Positions 1 through 8,375 of a stretch of 64,000 bases of DNA are shown in pieces (position 1 is the first letter of the stretch; each line of letters begins with the position of its first letter). Where the stretch lies: assembly GCF_029144185.1 (NCBI RefSeq), contig NZ_CP110232.1, positions 992,001 to 1,056,000 of the forward strand, read 5' to 3'. Below the pieces are notes generated by a model. It saw only the letters and a program-made list of their open reading frames with translations, was not told the origin of the DNA and made no database searches. A program made the position numbers and the translations under genes. This stretch comes from Vagococcus intermedius (lineage in GTDB: Bacteria > Bacillota > Bacilli > Lactobacillales > Vagococcaceae).

Positions 1-239
1 ATGTCACATTCACTATGGAAGCTGTAGAGCGCATTGCTCAGATAGCTTATGATGTTAATAGTGAAACGGATAACATTGGTGCACGTCGTTTACATACCAT
101 CTTAGAAAAATTATTGGAAGACCTATTATTTGAAGCCTCAGATATGCAAATGGGCGACATTGTTATCACTGAAAATTATGTAGATGAGAAATTAGGGCAT
201 ATTGCGAAAGACGAAGATTTAAGTCGCTACATTTTATAA
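1..239 (+). CDS. hslU: HslU ATPase, C-terminal end (partial)
   Basis: Only the last ~79 residues of the gene are in the window; the reading frame is open from base 3 and the start lies upstream. The tail contains the segment [20 protein letters not shown] and ends [10 protein letters not shown], which is the typical HslU C-terminus. This tail inserts into the HslV protease to activate it. HslU is the AAA+ unfoldase of the cytoplasmic HslUV (ClpYQ) protease, and hslV is expected just upstream. In many Firmicutes codY follows hslU, but here a mutarotase-like gene follows after 35 bases. Confidence 0.93.
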   Translation, partial: VTFTMEAVERIAQIAYDVNSETDNIGARRLHTILEKLLEDLLFEASDMQMGDIVITENYVDEKLGHIAKDEDLSRYIL

Positions 240-274
240 AAAATAATTAATATGCTGGAGAAAGAGGAGTAGGA

Positions 275-1150
275 ATGAACTGGACAATTGAGAATGAAAA
301 ACTCACAGCATCTTTTAAACAAAAAGGTGGCGAGCTAACGAGTTTGAAGAGTAAAGAAACAGGAATCGAATATTTATGGCAGGGGGATCCTAAGTTTTGG
401 GCACGTCAGGCACCAGTCTTGTTTCCTTTTGTCGGACGGCTAAAGAATGATTCATATGTTTATAATAACAACTCTTACGATGTGGGGCAGCATGGATTTG
501 CAAGAGATTTAGACTTTGAAGTTTATGAACAAACAGCGGAGGCATTATCACTTGTTTTAAGAAGCTCTGATACGACAAAAAAAATGTATCCCTTTGATTT
601 TGAATTGATTCTAAGCTATCATTTGGAAGGCTCGAGTTTAGTTTGTGGTTATGAAGTAAGGAACCTCTCTACTGAAATTATGTATTTTTCAATAGGGGGT
701 CATCCAGCTTTTAATTTACCACTAGATGAGACAAGCCAGTTTACTGATTATTATTTCCGTTTCGCTCCTAAAAAATCACGTATACAACTGCCTTTAGTCG
801 GTCCATATGTTGATTTGGAAAATAAAACATTAGGTCAAACTAATACAGATATTGCGATTAGTCATGATTTGTTTAAAAATGATGCACTGATTTTTGAAAC
901 ACCTGGTTCTCAAAGCATAAGTATTTGTTCGGATAAATCCGTTCATAGTATTACGTTATCGTATACTGATATGCCTTATGTGGGTCTGTGGAGTCCGAAC
1001 GTAGAGGATGCCCCATTTGTTTGCATTGAACCTTGGTGCGGTATTGCTGATACAGTGTCTACTAAGGGGACGTTAGAAGATAAGTTAGGAATTAATCGTT
1101 TGGATAAAAATGAAACATTTTTATCTGACTATACAATTACTCTTAAATAA
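275..1150 (+). CDS. LacX-like aldose 1-epimerase family protein
   Basis: The 291-residue protein belongs to the galactose mutarotase superfamily (PF01263), subgroup LacX. Seen: an early FPFVGRLKNDSY segment, GQHGFARDLDFEV with the conserved HG, GGHPAFNLPL, and a C-terminal CIEPWCGIAD containing the acidic residue expected at the active site. Members interconvert the anomers of aldoses or sugar phosphates in the cytoplasm; the substrate cannot be read from the sequence. GAGGAG lies about 8 bases before the ATG. It is only 35 bases from hslU and may be cotranscribed with it. A second, GalM-type mutarotase is at 38637-39635. Confidence 0.85.
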   Translation: MNWTIENEKLTASFKQKGGELTSLKSKETGIEYLWQGDPKFWARQAPVLFPFVGRLKNDSYVYNNNSYDVGQHGFARDLDFEVYEQTAEALSLVLRSSDTTKKMYPFDFELILSYHLEGSSLVCGYEVRNLSTEIMYFSIGGHPAFNLPLDETSQFTDYYFRFAPKKSRIQLPLVGPYVDLENKTLGQTNTDIAISHDLFKNDALIFETPGSQSISICSDKSVHSITLSYTDMPYVGLWSPNVEDAPFVCIEPWCGIADTVSTKGTLEDKLGINRLDKNETFLSDYTITLK

Positions 1151-1155
1151 CAGTA

Positions 1156-1195
1156 AAAAAGAGACTTCAGATGATCATCTGAAGTCTCTTTTTTT
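1156..1195. terminator. Bidirectional intrinsic terminator
   Basis: A near-perfect palindrome (AGACTTCAGATGATCATCTGAAGTCT) is flanked by A-run and T-run, between two convergent genes. It can end the LacX-like gene on the plus strand and alanine dehydrogenase on the minus strand. Confidence 0.85.
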
Positions 1196-2306
1196 AGAAT
1201 AATGTCAAAGGATCAACGTAATCGTGGCCTTGTGACGTAGCAACATCTAGGTTAGTTAAGTGATGTTGATAAGTATTGAGTCCCTTAAGGAGAGCTTCAT
1301 TGGCATGTAGTGAAGCATTCAAACCAAGATTTGCTAGCTGTAAAATATAAGGAAGGGTCACATTCGCTAGTGCATTAGTTGCCGTTTTAGGAACAGCGCC
1401 TGGCATATTAGCAACAGCATAATGTTGCACGCCATATTTTATATAAACTGGTTCATCGTGGGTAGTTGTATGGTCGATGCTTTCAAAAATCCCACCTTGA
1501 TCGATAGCAACATCAATGATTACTGAACCGACTGTCATATTTTTAACCATGTCAGTTGTCACTAACTTAGGAGCTGTTTGTCCAGGAATTAGGACGCACC
1601 CAATAACTAAATCAGCAGTGGCAACGACTTTCGAAATATTTTGTGGTGTAGATATGAGTGTTTGAATTTTAGTTCCAAATTGGTTTTCAAGTTGAGCGAG
1701 TCTTTGAGGATTGATATCCAAAATAGTCACATTAGCACCGATCCCTACTGCAATTTGGGCTGCATTAGCACCGGCTGTTCCTCCTCCGATAATAACAATT
1801 GATCCTTTAGCAACTCCGGGAACTCCGGATAACAAAAGACCTTTTCCACCAGGTTTTTCTTCTAAAAAATGAGCACCAGTTTGCACAGATAGCCTTCCAG
1901 CTATTTCACTCATTGGGATTAATAGTGGGAGGTTTTTATTATTTAATTGAATTGTTTCATAAGCAAGAGAGGTAGTACCAGAATCAAGCAAGGCTTTTGT
2001 TAACTGTGGATTAGGAGCGAGATGTAAGTAGGTAAATAAAATTAAATGATCGTTTAGAAAATGATATTCACTAGTAAGGGGCTCTTTGACTTTAATGACG
2101 ATTTCAGCTGACCAAATTTCTTCGGGTGTTTGAACAAGTGTGGCACCTGCATCAAGATAATCGGTATCTAAAAATCCCGATCCGACACCTGCTAGAGTTT
2201 CTACCAAGACTAAGTGATTAAAACTTATCAGTTGTTTGACACCATCAGGAGTGAGACTTACACGATTTTCATGATTTTTAATTTCTTTTGGTATTCCAAT
2301 AATCAT
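1194..2306 (-). CDS. ald: Alanine dehydrogenase
   Basis: The 370-residue enzyme catalyses NAD-dependent reversible oxidative deamination of L-alanine to pyruvate and ammonia in the cytoplasm. Seen: MIIGIPKEIKNHENRVSLTP at the N-terminus, the catalytic Lys in VIKVKEP, MSEIAGRLSVQ, and a Rossmann glycine motif VIIGGGTAGANAA around residue 170. The length matches the family. I chose the ATG at 2306 because a GAGGG ribosome site lies 7 bases upstream and because family members start at MIIG; an upstream in-frame ATG would add 11 non-conserved residues. It is monocistronic between terminators. Confidence 0.93.
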   Translation of the reverse strand: MIIGIPKEIKNHENRVSLTPDGVKQLISFNHLVLVETLAGVGSGFLDTDYLDAGATLVQTPEEIWSAEIVIKVKEPLTSEYHFLNDHLILFTYLHLAPNPQLTKALLDSGTTSLAYETIQLNNKNLPLLIPMSEIAGRLSVQTGAHFLEEKPGGKGLLLSGVPGVAKGSIVIIGGGTAGANAAQIAVGIGANVTILDINPQRLAQLENQFGTKIQTLISTPQNISKVVATADLVIGCVLIPGQTAPKLVTTDMVKNMTVGSVIIDVAIDQGGIFESIDHTTTHDEPVYIKYGVQHYAVANMPGAVPKTATNALANVTLPYILQLANLGLNASLHANEALLKGLNTYQHHLTNLDVATSQGHDYVDPLTLF

Positions 2307-2395
2307 ATCATTTCCCTCTTTCTTTATGCCCTTAAACACTTCAAGTATAGCACCTGACTCCAGATAAACTAAGCTTTATTTCATTAATAACAAAC

Positions 2396-2432
2396 AAAAA
2401 AGATGATACTTTTAAGATAAGCATCATCTTTT
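2396..2432 (-). terminator. Terminator of plsY
   Basis: AAAAGATGAT pairs with ATCATCTTTT around a short loop. Read on the minus strand, it is followed by a T-run just past the plsY stop. Confidence 0.75.
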
Positions 2433-2443
2433 ATCCAGTGCTG

Positions 2444-3073
2444 TTATTTTTTTTTGGTACCTAGGCCAAAAGGAACACGACTTTCTGTTCCGTTCAAAAT
2501 CCGTTTAATATTTTCTCTGTGTCGGATGAAAATAAAAATAGTCAGCCCGCATGCGATTATTATCAGTAACCAATCAAGTTCTGGTAAGACTGTCGGCCAA
2601 ATAAATGGTAGGACAAAGGTGGATAGAGTGATTAATACTGCACTAACCATGCTTGTTAAACTAACCATACTTGTAATTAATAGTGAGAATATAAAAATTG
2701 AGGCTGAGTAAATAAAAAACAAAGGTTGATAACCTAATAACATTCCTGCGCTAGTGGCAACTGCTTTACCACCTTTAAAGCCAGCAAAAATTGGAAAAGT
2801 ATGTCCCATAACTGCAGCCAAACCAATCCATAGAGGATTAATATCACTGTGTAGAAGTTGAGGGAGACAAGTGGCTAAAGTTCCTTTTAAAATATCCATC
2901 AAAAGAACAGTAGTACCGGCTGTTTTACCTAAAACTCGAAAGGTATTAGTAGTGCCAGAATTACCACTGCCAAATTGACGAGGATCTTTTTTGAAAAAAA
3001 ATTTGCCAATCCATACACCAGAAGGAATTGAACCAAGCAGATACCCGATGATAACCATAAAGAAAATTGTCAT
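2444..3073 (-). CDS. plsY: Acyl-phosphate:glycerol-3-phosphate acyltransferase PlsY
   Basis: This 209-residue multi-pass membrane enzyme transfers the acyl group of acyl-phosphate to glycerol-3-phosphate, the first committed step of phospholipid synthesis. The three family motifs are visible: [27 protein letters not shown] (the phosphate-binding loop), and [12 protein letters not shown]. About five hydrophobic helices separate them. The length matches PlsY. GAGGAG lies about 10 bases before the ATG. In many Firmicutes plsY is near parE, which is true here (about 5 kb away). Confidence 0.95.
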   Translation of the reverse strand: MTIFFMVIIGYLLGSIPSGVWIGKFFFKKDPRQFGSGNSGTTNTFRVLGKTAGTTVLLMDILKGTLATCLPQLLHSDINPLWIGLAAVMGHTFPIFAGFKGGKAVATSAGMLLGYQPLFFIYSASIFIFSLLITSMVSLTSMVSAVLITLSTFVLPFIWPTVLPELDWLLIIIACGLTIFIFIRHRENIKRILNGTESRVPFGLGTKKK

Positions 3074-3219
3074 GAAGTCAAAACTCCTCTAATTATTAAA
3101 TATAAACTAGCCATTATTTTACCACGAATAGGAAAAATGAACAATCATTCTGAAAGAGATTAATAAAAGATAAGTGATTATTTGTGAATGTGACAGAAAA
3201 GGAACGACTTAAACGCGGA

Positions 3220-3375
3220 TTTCAATTGACTTTTGTTACTGATTAAGGGAAAATAGGAGTGTTATTAATGTATTCATAAAAAATGAGGTGAAATTCCTCA
3301 ACAGCCCCCGCCTACTGTATATCTACTTGGTTAGATTAGTCAGACTTTTATGAGTGTAATTGAATAAGTATTGTG
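3220..3375 (+). ncRNA. Cobalamin riboswitch
   Basis: The leader carries the conserved cobalamin aptamer blocks in order: AAGGGAAAATAGG, GAGGTGAAATTCCTC, CAGCCCCCGCCTACTGTA and, at about 3338-3345, AGTCAGA. These match the core consensus GGTGAAAnTCC...CAGCCCCCGCnACTGTA...AGTCAGA. A strong terminator follows at 3405-3437 before the ecfT start, so B12 binding most likely causes early termination. The aptamer boundaries are approximate. The rest of the 3074-3471 gap holds the presumed promoter and no gene. Confidence 0.93.
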
Positions 3376-3404
3376 GGAAATCGGTTTTAAGTATGTTGTA
3401 TAAC

Positions 3405-3437
3405 ATGACCATTTTCTTAAGAATGGTCATTTTTTTG
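3405..3437 (+). terminator. Riboswitch expression-platform terminator
   Basis: ATGACCATT pairs with AATGGTCAT around TTCTTAAG, followed by seven T. It lies between the cobalamin aptamer and the ecfT ribosome site, where it would act as the regulated terminator. Confidence 0.88.
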
Positions 3438-3471
3438 TATAATTTTTTATTTGATCCTAAGGAGGCGTGGT

Positions 3472-4392
3472 ATGCGTTTTATAAATCAAAATGTTTTGGC
3501 AACCTATCATCCAGTTATTTGTTTATTGTATTATGTCATAGTATTAACGACTACCATGTTTACTACTAACCCAATTGTTCGAGGGATTTCTTTATTTGGA
3601 GCCTTAGTAGCTTGTCTGTTAACGATTGATCGTAATCGTTTAGTAAAAAATATCAGATTAGCTATTGGAGTTTGTTTAGTATCAGCTATATCTAATTTTT
3701 TATTGGTACATAGTGGTAAAACAGAACTTTTTAATTGGTCTGTTGAGCTTTTTGGTAAAGTATTTAATTATTCTTTTACATGGGAAGCCCTTTTTTATGG
3801 TTTTTCATTTGGGATTATGATGGCAGCAGTGTTATTGTGGTTTCAAACGATTAATGAAGTTTTAAGTTCAGATAAAATTGTGTTTTTATTTGGTCGATGG
3901 GCACCTAAAATTGCTTTAGTTATTTCTATGGTAATGCGTTTTATCCCCTTATTTCAAAAGCAACTCTTAACAATTCAAAGCGCTCAAAAAGGGTTGGGTG
4001 TAACTGTAACAGATAATAAAAAGCAGCAAATGCTTCATGGTAAAGATACGTTTAATAGTTTATTATCATGGGCATTAGAAAATGCGATTGATACGTCTGA
4101 TTCGATGAATGCACGTGGATTTGGTCTGAAAAACAGGACTAATTTTACAATTTATCAATTTAGACGTCGAGATATTTGGTTTTTAAGTTTAGTGATTGGC
4201 TTAATGATGGCAACCTTATACTTTATCAATAACCAAACATTTAGTTTTTATTATTATCCAAGACTAAGACAAATGGTAGAACCTATCGAGGGCGCAATCG
4301 GCTATTTGACAATCAGCTTATTGATGCTAGTTCCCTTATTAGTAGAACTGAAGGAGAGAGTGAAATGGCATTACTTGAAATCAAAAATTTGA
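3472..4392 (+). CDS. ECF transporter T component (EcfT)
   Basis: This 306-residue integral membrane protein couples the ATPases to the S component of an energy-coupling-factor vitamin importer. Several hydrophobic helices are visible. The coupling-helix segments contain the family's short Ala-Arg-Gly type signature in DSMNARGFGLKNR (about residue 225). I chose the ATG at 3472 because AAGGAGG lies 6 bases upstream; the longer frame starts at TTG and its extra codons are the ribosome site itself. It overlaps the ATPase gene by 28 bases. It is controlled by the cobalamin riboswitch upstream, so the likely cargo is B12 or a precursor. Confidence 0.88.
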   Translation: MRFINQNVLATYHPVICLLYYVIVLTTTMFTTNPIVRGISLFGALVACLLTIDRNRLVKNIRLAIGVCLVSAISNFLLVHSGKTELFNWSVELFGKVFNYSFTWEALFYGFSFGIMMAAVLLWFQTINEVLSSDKIVFLFGRWAPKIALVISMVMRFIPLFQKQLLTIQSAQKGLGVTVTDNKKQQMLHGKDTFNSLLSWALENAIDTSDSMNARGFGLKNRTNFTIYQFRRRDIWFLSLVIGLMMATLYFINNQTFSFYYYPRLRQMVEPIEGAIGYLTISLLMLVPLLVELKERVKWHYLKSKI

Positions 4393-6050
4393 ATTTTTCT
4401 TATCCAAAGCAACATGATTTAGTCTTAGAAGGGATAAATTTAAAAATAGAACAAGGGGAGTTCATCGTCGTATGTGGTGAATCAGGTAGTGGGAAAAGTA
4501 CCTTATTAAGACTGTTAAAAAGAGAGTTAGCACCTCATGGTAACGTGACAGGTGATATTTATTATCAAGGAAAACCGGTTCAAGAGATGGCCGATTATGA
4601 ATCAGCTTCTAAAATCGGATTTGTGATGCAAAATCCTGAAACACAAATAGTGACAGATAAAGTCTGGAGCGAGTTAGCATTTGGTTTAGAAAATCTGGGA
4701 GTAGCACCACAAGTAATTAGAAGTAGAGTTGGGGAGATGGCTAATTATTTTGGGATTCATGAATGGTTCAAACAGGATACGGCTGGATTATCCGGAGGGC
4801 AAAAACAAATATTAAATTTGGCTTCAGTATTGGTTATGCAACCTGATATTTTAATCTTAGATGAACCAACAGCTCAACTAGACCCGATTGCAGCAGCTGA
4901 CTTTATGAAAACATTACACCAATTAAATCAAGAAATGAATATTACTATTGTTATCGTCGAACATCGCTTAGAAGAGCTCTATTCCCTTGCAACTAAAATT
5001 GTTTTATTAGATAAAGGTCATCTCGTGTTGGAGGGGACGCCGCGAGTGGTTGGGAAAGAAATGTTAAAGACGCTTAATAACAAAAAAATGTTAGCTGGTT
5101 TTCCAGCTTCTTTAAGACTCTATTATGATTTGAATATTCCAGACACCCCACCATTAAATGTAAAAGAAGGAATTAGCTTCTTAAAAAAGCATTACCAAGG
5201 ACACGTGGTTGCGCAACAAGATTCTGATAGTGAAGGAAAACTAACGGCCCCCGTTATTGCAGAATTATCTGATATTTGGTTCAGATATAATCGTAAAGGA
5301 AAAGATATCTTAACTGATGTTAATTTAAAGGTTCATCAAGGAGAAATATTTTGTTTATTAGGTGGTAATGGGTCTGGAAAAAGTACGCTACTTAATGTGT
5401 TGAGTGGTATTCATAAAGCTTATGAAGGTCGCGTTAAATTATTTGGAAAACGTTTAGCTTCGTATAAACCATCTGAAATTTATGGAACTAAGTTAGCCGT
5501 CTTGCCACAGAATCCATTAGCTTTATTTATTGATGAAACAGTTGAGGATGATTATAAAAATCTGTGTCAGTCAGTAGGGTATAGTAAAGAGGATACTAAT
5601 AAAAAAATAGAAGAAATAGTATCTTTATTAGAGATTCAGTCATTATTATCACGGTATCCGTATGATGTTAGTGGCGGTGAACAGCAAAAAATTGCTTTGG
5701 GTAAAATTTTATTATTGGATCCAGAATTTATTTTATTAGATGAGCCTACCAAAGGAATTGACGCGCATGCTAAAAATAATTTTGGGGATATCTTAAAAAC
5801 ATTACAAGCCAAAGGTAAAACTATCTTTATGGTCACCCATGATACTGAATTTGCCGCTGCATATGCCAGTCGGTGTGCTTTATTTTTTGATCAACAAGTA
5901 GTGTCTTTAAACACACCTGTCGGTTTTTTCTCATCGAATTATTTTTACACAACCCCAGCTAATAAAATAGCTAGAGATTTGTATCCTTCAGCGATAACAG
6001 TTGATGATATTGTCAATTTTTGCCGCATAGAAGAGAGGAACAACAAATGA
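4365..6050 (+). CDS. ECF transporter fused double ATPase (A1-A2)
   Basis: The 561-residue protein has two complete ABC ATPase domains. The first has Walker A GESGSGKST (about residue 40), signature LSGGQKQ and Walker B ILILDEPT. The second starts near residue 305 with GGNGSGKST, signature VSGGEQQK and Walker B FILLDEPT. It hydrolyses ATP on the cytoplasmic face to drive vitamin import. The fused form indicates a dedicated (group I type) ECF transporter rather than the shared EcfA1/EcfA2 module. Translation is coupled on both sides: a 28-base overlap with ecfT and an ATGA overlap with the S component. Confidence 0.93.
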   Translation: MALLEIKNLNFSYPKQHDLVLEGINLKIEQGEFIVVCGESGSGKSTLLRLLKRELAPHGNVTGDIYYQGKPVQEMADYESASKIGFVMQNPETQIVTDKVWSELAFGLENLGVAPQVIRSRVGEMANYFGIHEWFKQDTAGLSGGQKQILNLASVLVMQPDILILDEPTAQLDPIAAADFMKTLHQLNQEMNITIVIVEHRLEELYSLATKIVLLDKGHLVLEGTPRVVGKEMLKTLNNKKMLAGFPASLRLYYDLNIPDTPPLNVKEGISFLKKHYQGHVVAQQDSDSEGKLTAPVIAELSDIWFRYNRKGKDILTDVNLKVHQGEIFCLLGGNGSGKSTLLNVLSGIHKAYEGRVKLFGKRLASYKPSEIYGTKLAVLPQNPLALFIDETVEDDYKNLCQSVGYSKEDTNKKIEEIVSLLEIQSLLSRYPYDVSGGEQQKIALGKILLLDPEFILLDEPTKGIDAHAKNNFGDILKTLQAKGKTIFMVTHDTEFAAAYASRCALFFDQQVVSLNTPVGFFSSNYFYTTPANKIARDLYPSAITVDDIVNFCRIEERNNK

Positions 6051-6742
6051 AAAAATACCAACAATTATTAAACGTTGCGATTTATTTTATCTTAATCCCT
6101 ATGCTACTTATTTTTGGTTTTTTTATTTTGCGCGACAAACAGTATAACTTAATTTCAATGAGTATTGTTATATTGATGTGTGTGCCATTTTTTATAGCAT
6201 ATGAAAAAAAAGAAAGTACGTCTAGAGAACTTGTTTTATTAGCTATTATGGTGTCATTGGCAGTTGTGGGGAGAACAGCTTTTTTCTTCTTACCAGCACT
6301 AAATCCAATGGCAGCAATGGTCATTTTAGCAGGTGTTTATTTAGGTCCTGATTTAGGGTTTATGACAGGTGCCTTATCGCCACTTATATCTAATATGATT
6401 TTTACGCAAGGACCATGGACTCCCTTTCAAATGTTTTCTTATGGTTTGGTAGGATTTATCGCAGGTTGGCCTTTTATTGCAAAATTGGCTAAAAAAAATC
6501 GAGTGATACTGAGTTTACTGGGCATTTTAGTAGGTGTTTCATATTCACTATTAATGGATATATGGACAGTTCTATCAATGGATAGGAGTTTCAGTATTGA
6601 AAGATATTTAGTGGTGATTACACAAGCGATTCCTTTTACAATTAGTTATTTGATTGCTAACGTGACATTTTTAAATATACTTAATACAGCTATCGGGACA
6701 CGAATCGAACGTGTCAAAATGAAATACGGTATTAACATCTAA
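6047..6742 (+). CDS. ECF transporter S component, probably cobalamin-specific
   Basis: This 231-residue protein has about six hydrophobic helices and would be the substrate-binding membrane subunit. The segments GRTAFFFLPALNPMAAMVILAGVYLGPDLGFMTGALSPLISN and QGPWTPFQMFSYG resemble the CblT/CbrT-type S components. I chose the ATG at 6047, which overlaps the ATPase stop (ATGA) with AGAGAGG upstream. Cobalamin specificity is inferred from the riboswitch and from the DUF4430 protein encoded next, not from ligand residues. Confidence 0.82.
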   Translation: MKKYQQLLNVAIYFILIPMLLIFGFFILRDKQYNLISMSIVILMCVPFFIAYEKKESTSRELVLLAIMVSLAVVGRTAFFFLPALNPMAAMVILAGVYLGPDLGFMTGALSPLISNMIFTQGPWTPFQMFSYGLVGFIAGWPFIAKLAKKNRVILSLLGILVGVSYSLLMDIWTVLSMDRSFSIERYLVVITQAIPFTISYLIANVTFLNILNTAIGTRIERVKMKYGINI

Positions 6743-6788
6743 TGTTGATGTTAACTATAGATAAAAAGAAAAGAATGGAGCGGTAAAA

Positions 6789-7214
6789 ATGAAAAATTTA
6801 ACAAAATTAATGATGGTTGCTTTAGCAGGTCTTGCTTTAGCAGGGTGTGGTAAACAAGAAGAGGCTGGCAATAAGACAGATTCATCAGCCCCTAAGACAG
6901 AGCAAAAAGCGACAAAATCAGATAAAGAAGAAGGTAAATTCAAAATCACGTTAAATGAAGATGATAAAGAAATTACATCTAAAGAACTATCATTTAAAGA
7001 AGGCGATTTTCTACAAGATGTTATGGAAAATGAGTTTGATATTTTAGAAGAAAATGGTATGATTTCAGCTATTGATGGTCATGAGAAAAATGACAAAGAA
7101 CAAAAATATTGGTTATATGAAGTAAACGGAGAGCAACCAACAGTAGGGGCTAAAGAGTACAAATTAAAAGATGGCGATAAAATCGTCTTTGATTTAAAAA
7201 AATTAGATATGTAA
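6789..7214 (+). CDS. DUF4430 lipoprotein, putative cobalamin-binding partner
   Basis: This is a 141-residue precursor with signal peptide and lipobox LALAGC (Cys about residue 20), followed by a charged linker and a compact C-terminal domain. The domain pattern FKEGDFLQDVMENEF...YWLYEVNGEQPTVGAKEYKLKDGDKIVF matches the DUF4430 fold, which resembles the beta-grasp C-terminal domain of transcobalamin/intrinsic factor. It lies 46 bases after the S component in the riboswitch-controlled operon. A role in catching cobalamin at the cell surface is inferred. Confidence 0.8.
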   Translation: MKNLTKLMMVALAGLALAGCGKQEEAGNKTDSSAPKTEQKATKSDKEEGKFKITLNEDDKEITSKELSFKEGDFLQDVMENEFDILEENGMISAIDGHEKNDKEQKYWLYEVNGEQPTVGAKEYKLKDGDKIVFDLKKLDM

Positions 7215-7222
7215 ACAAGATA

Positions 7223-7262
7223 AAAAAGACTAGTAAACTATTAACGTTTACTAGTCTTTTTT
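7223..7262. terminator. Bidirectional intrinsic terminator
   Basis: AAAAAGACTAGTAAAC pairs with GTTTACTAGTCTTTTT around TATTAAC. It ends the ECF operon and, on the other strand, the epimerase-like gene. Confidence 0.88.
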
Positions 7263-8143
7263 ATTTCGTCTTCACCCAGTCTTGTCATTAAAGAGGGTAA
7301 CCATGAATCCAAACTTGTCACTGAATATCCTTGTTTTTTTAATAGTGATGTATCTAAAGGTTCATCGTATTTTGAGAAAGGTGAAGGTGTCTGAGTTGAA
7401 TCATAAATGACTGTTAATTCATCTAAATTAAGGGCCATTTTTAGAGCAATGATAAAGTCTTTAGTCGAATAAATCTGATCAGAAGCTAAATTAATAGGAC
7501 CAGTTAAGTTGTTAAGGATAATAAATTCTAACATGCTTGGAATTTCCGAAGCGCGTACAAAACTAAAACGACCCGTTTTTCTACGAAAGACAATCGTTTC
7601 TTTAGCAAGGGCTGCTTTCACGTAAAAATGAAGACGTTCAGTATAATCATCATCATCTAACACAATTGGAAAGCGTAAATAAGTTACCTTACCAGGATAA
7701 TTATGAGCGAGATAACTTTCTGCTTCGCGTTTTCCTTCACCATATTCATAATCACTATCACTGGTAGCTTCAGTATGGTAATTTTCAGGAATAAAATCAC
7801 TCTCTTTATAGCCATCAAGCGAAGCTTCCCCTTGGTAGGTTGCTAAACTTGAGGTAACTAAGTAGTGTTGGACATCTGTCAAATAGTGACAAGCAATTTT
7901 AGCATCATTTTGTGTAAAACAAATATTATCAAATACAATATGCCAATGTTGATTTTGAATCTCTTTCCATCCAATGTGTGAATAATCCCCTCGATCAATA
8001 ATTAAGCGAGAAACCTCTTGTCCGAAGCTATCAGGGGTTGTCCCTCTAGTTGCAATGGTGACGTCATAACCAAGGTTTAGGAAATGTGTGACTACTTTTT
8101 TTCCAAAAAAGCGAGTGCCACCAAATATTAATATTTTTTTCAT
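7241..8143 (-). CDS. NAD-dependent epimerase/dehydratase-like (extended SDR)
   Basis: This 300-residue cytoplasmic protein begins with the dinucleotide-binding motif KILIFGGTRFFGKKVV. It continues with VDITDN-like, STSLATYQG-like strand segments and a YEYGEGKREAE motif in the place of the YxxxK catalytic pair (Tyr and Lys spaced by three residues). These are marks of extended short-chain dehydrogenases/epimerases (PF01370). The substrate is unknown. GGAGGG lies 8 bases before the ATG. It is single, divergent from parE, with no pathway neighbours to help. Confidence 0.75.
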   Translation of the reverse strand: MKKILIFGGTRFFGKKVVTHFLNLGYDVTIATRGTTPDSFGQEVSRLIIDRGDYSHIGWKEIQNQHWHIVFDNICFTQNDAKIACHYLTDVQHYLVTSSLATYQGEASLDGYKESDFIPENYHTEATSDSDYEYGEGKREAESYLAHNYPGKVTYLRFPIVLDDDDYTERLHFYVKAALAKETIVFRRKTGRFSFVRASEIPSMLEFIILNNLTGPINLASDQIYSTKDFIIALKMALNLDELTVIYDSTQTPSPFSKYDEPLDTSLLKKQGYSVTSLDSWLPSLMTRLGEDEIKKTSKR

Positions 8144-8270
8144 TTATCGACCCTCCATATTTAATCATTATCAATTCTATTATAAACGATTACTCATCTA
8201 AATTATAGAAAGAGCTTGTTTTAAAAAAACAAACTAACAGAAAATTCACAATTTTGAAGATGGAAAACTC

Positions 8271-8339
8271 TTTTCAAATAGTAGGATTTAGAGTATGATG
8301 AATCATGGTGTAGTAAAAGCCTAGTTAAATCAGGCTTTT
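8271..8339 (+). promoter_or_regulatory. parEC promoter and leader hairpin
   Basis: A candidate -35 TTTTCA (8271-8276) and -10 TATGAT (8294-8299) are spaced by 17. A leader hairpin follows: AAAAGCCT (8315-8322) pairs with AGGCTTTT (8332-8339). The hairpin lies 36 bases before the parE ATG and does not cover its ribosome site. Confidence 0.5.
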
Positions 8340-8375
8340 AGCTAACGCAATAGTTTGATATGAGGGAGTTATACA

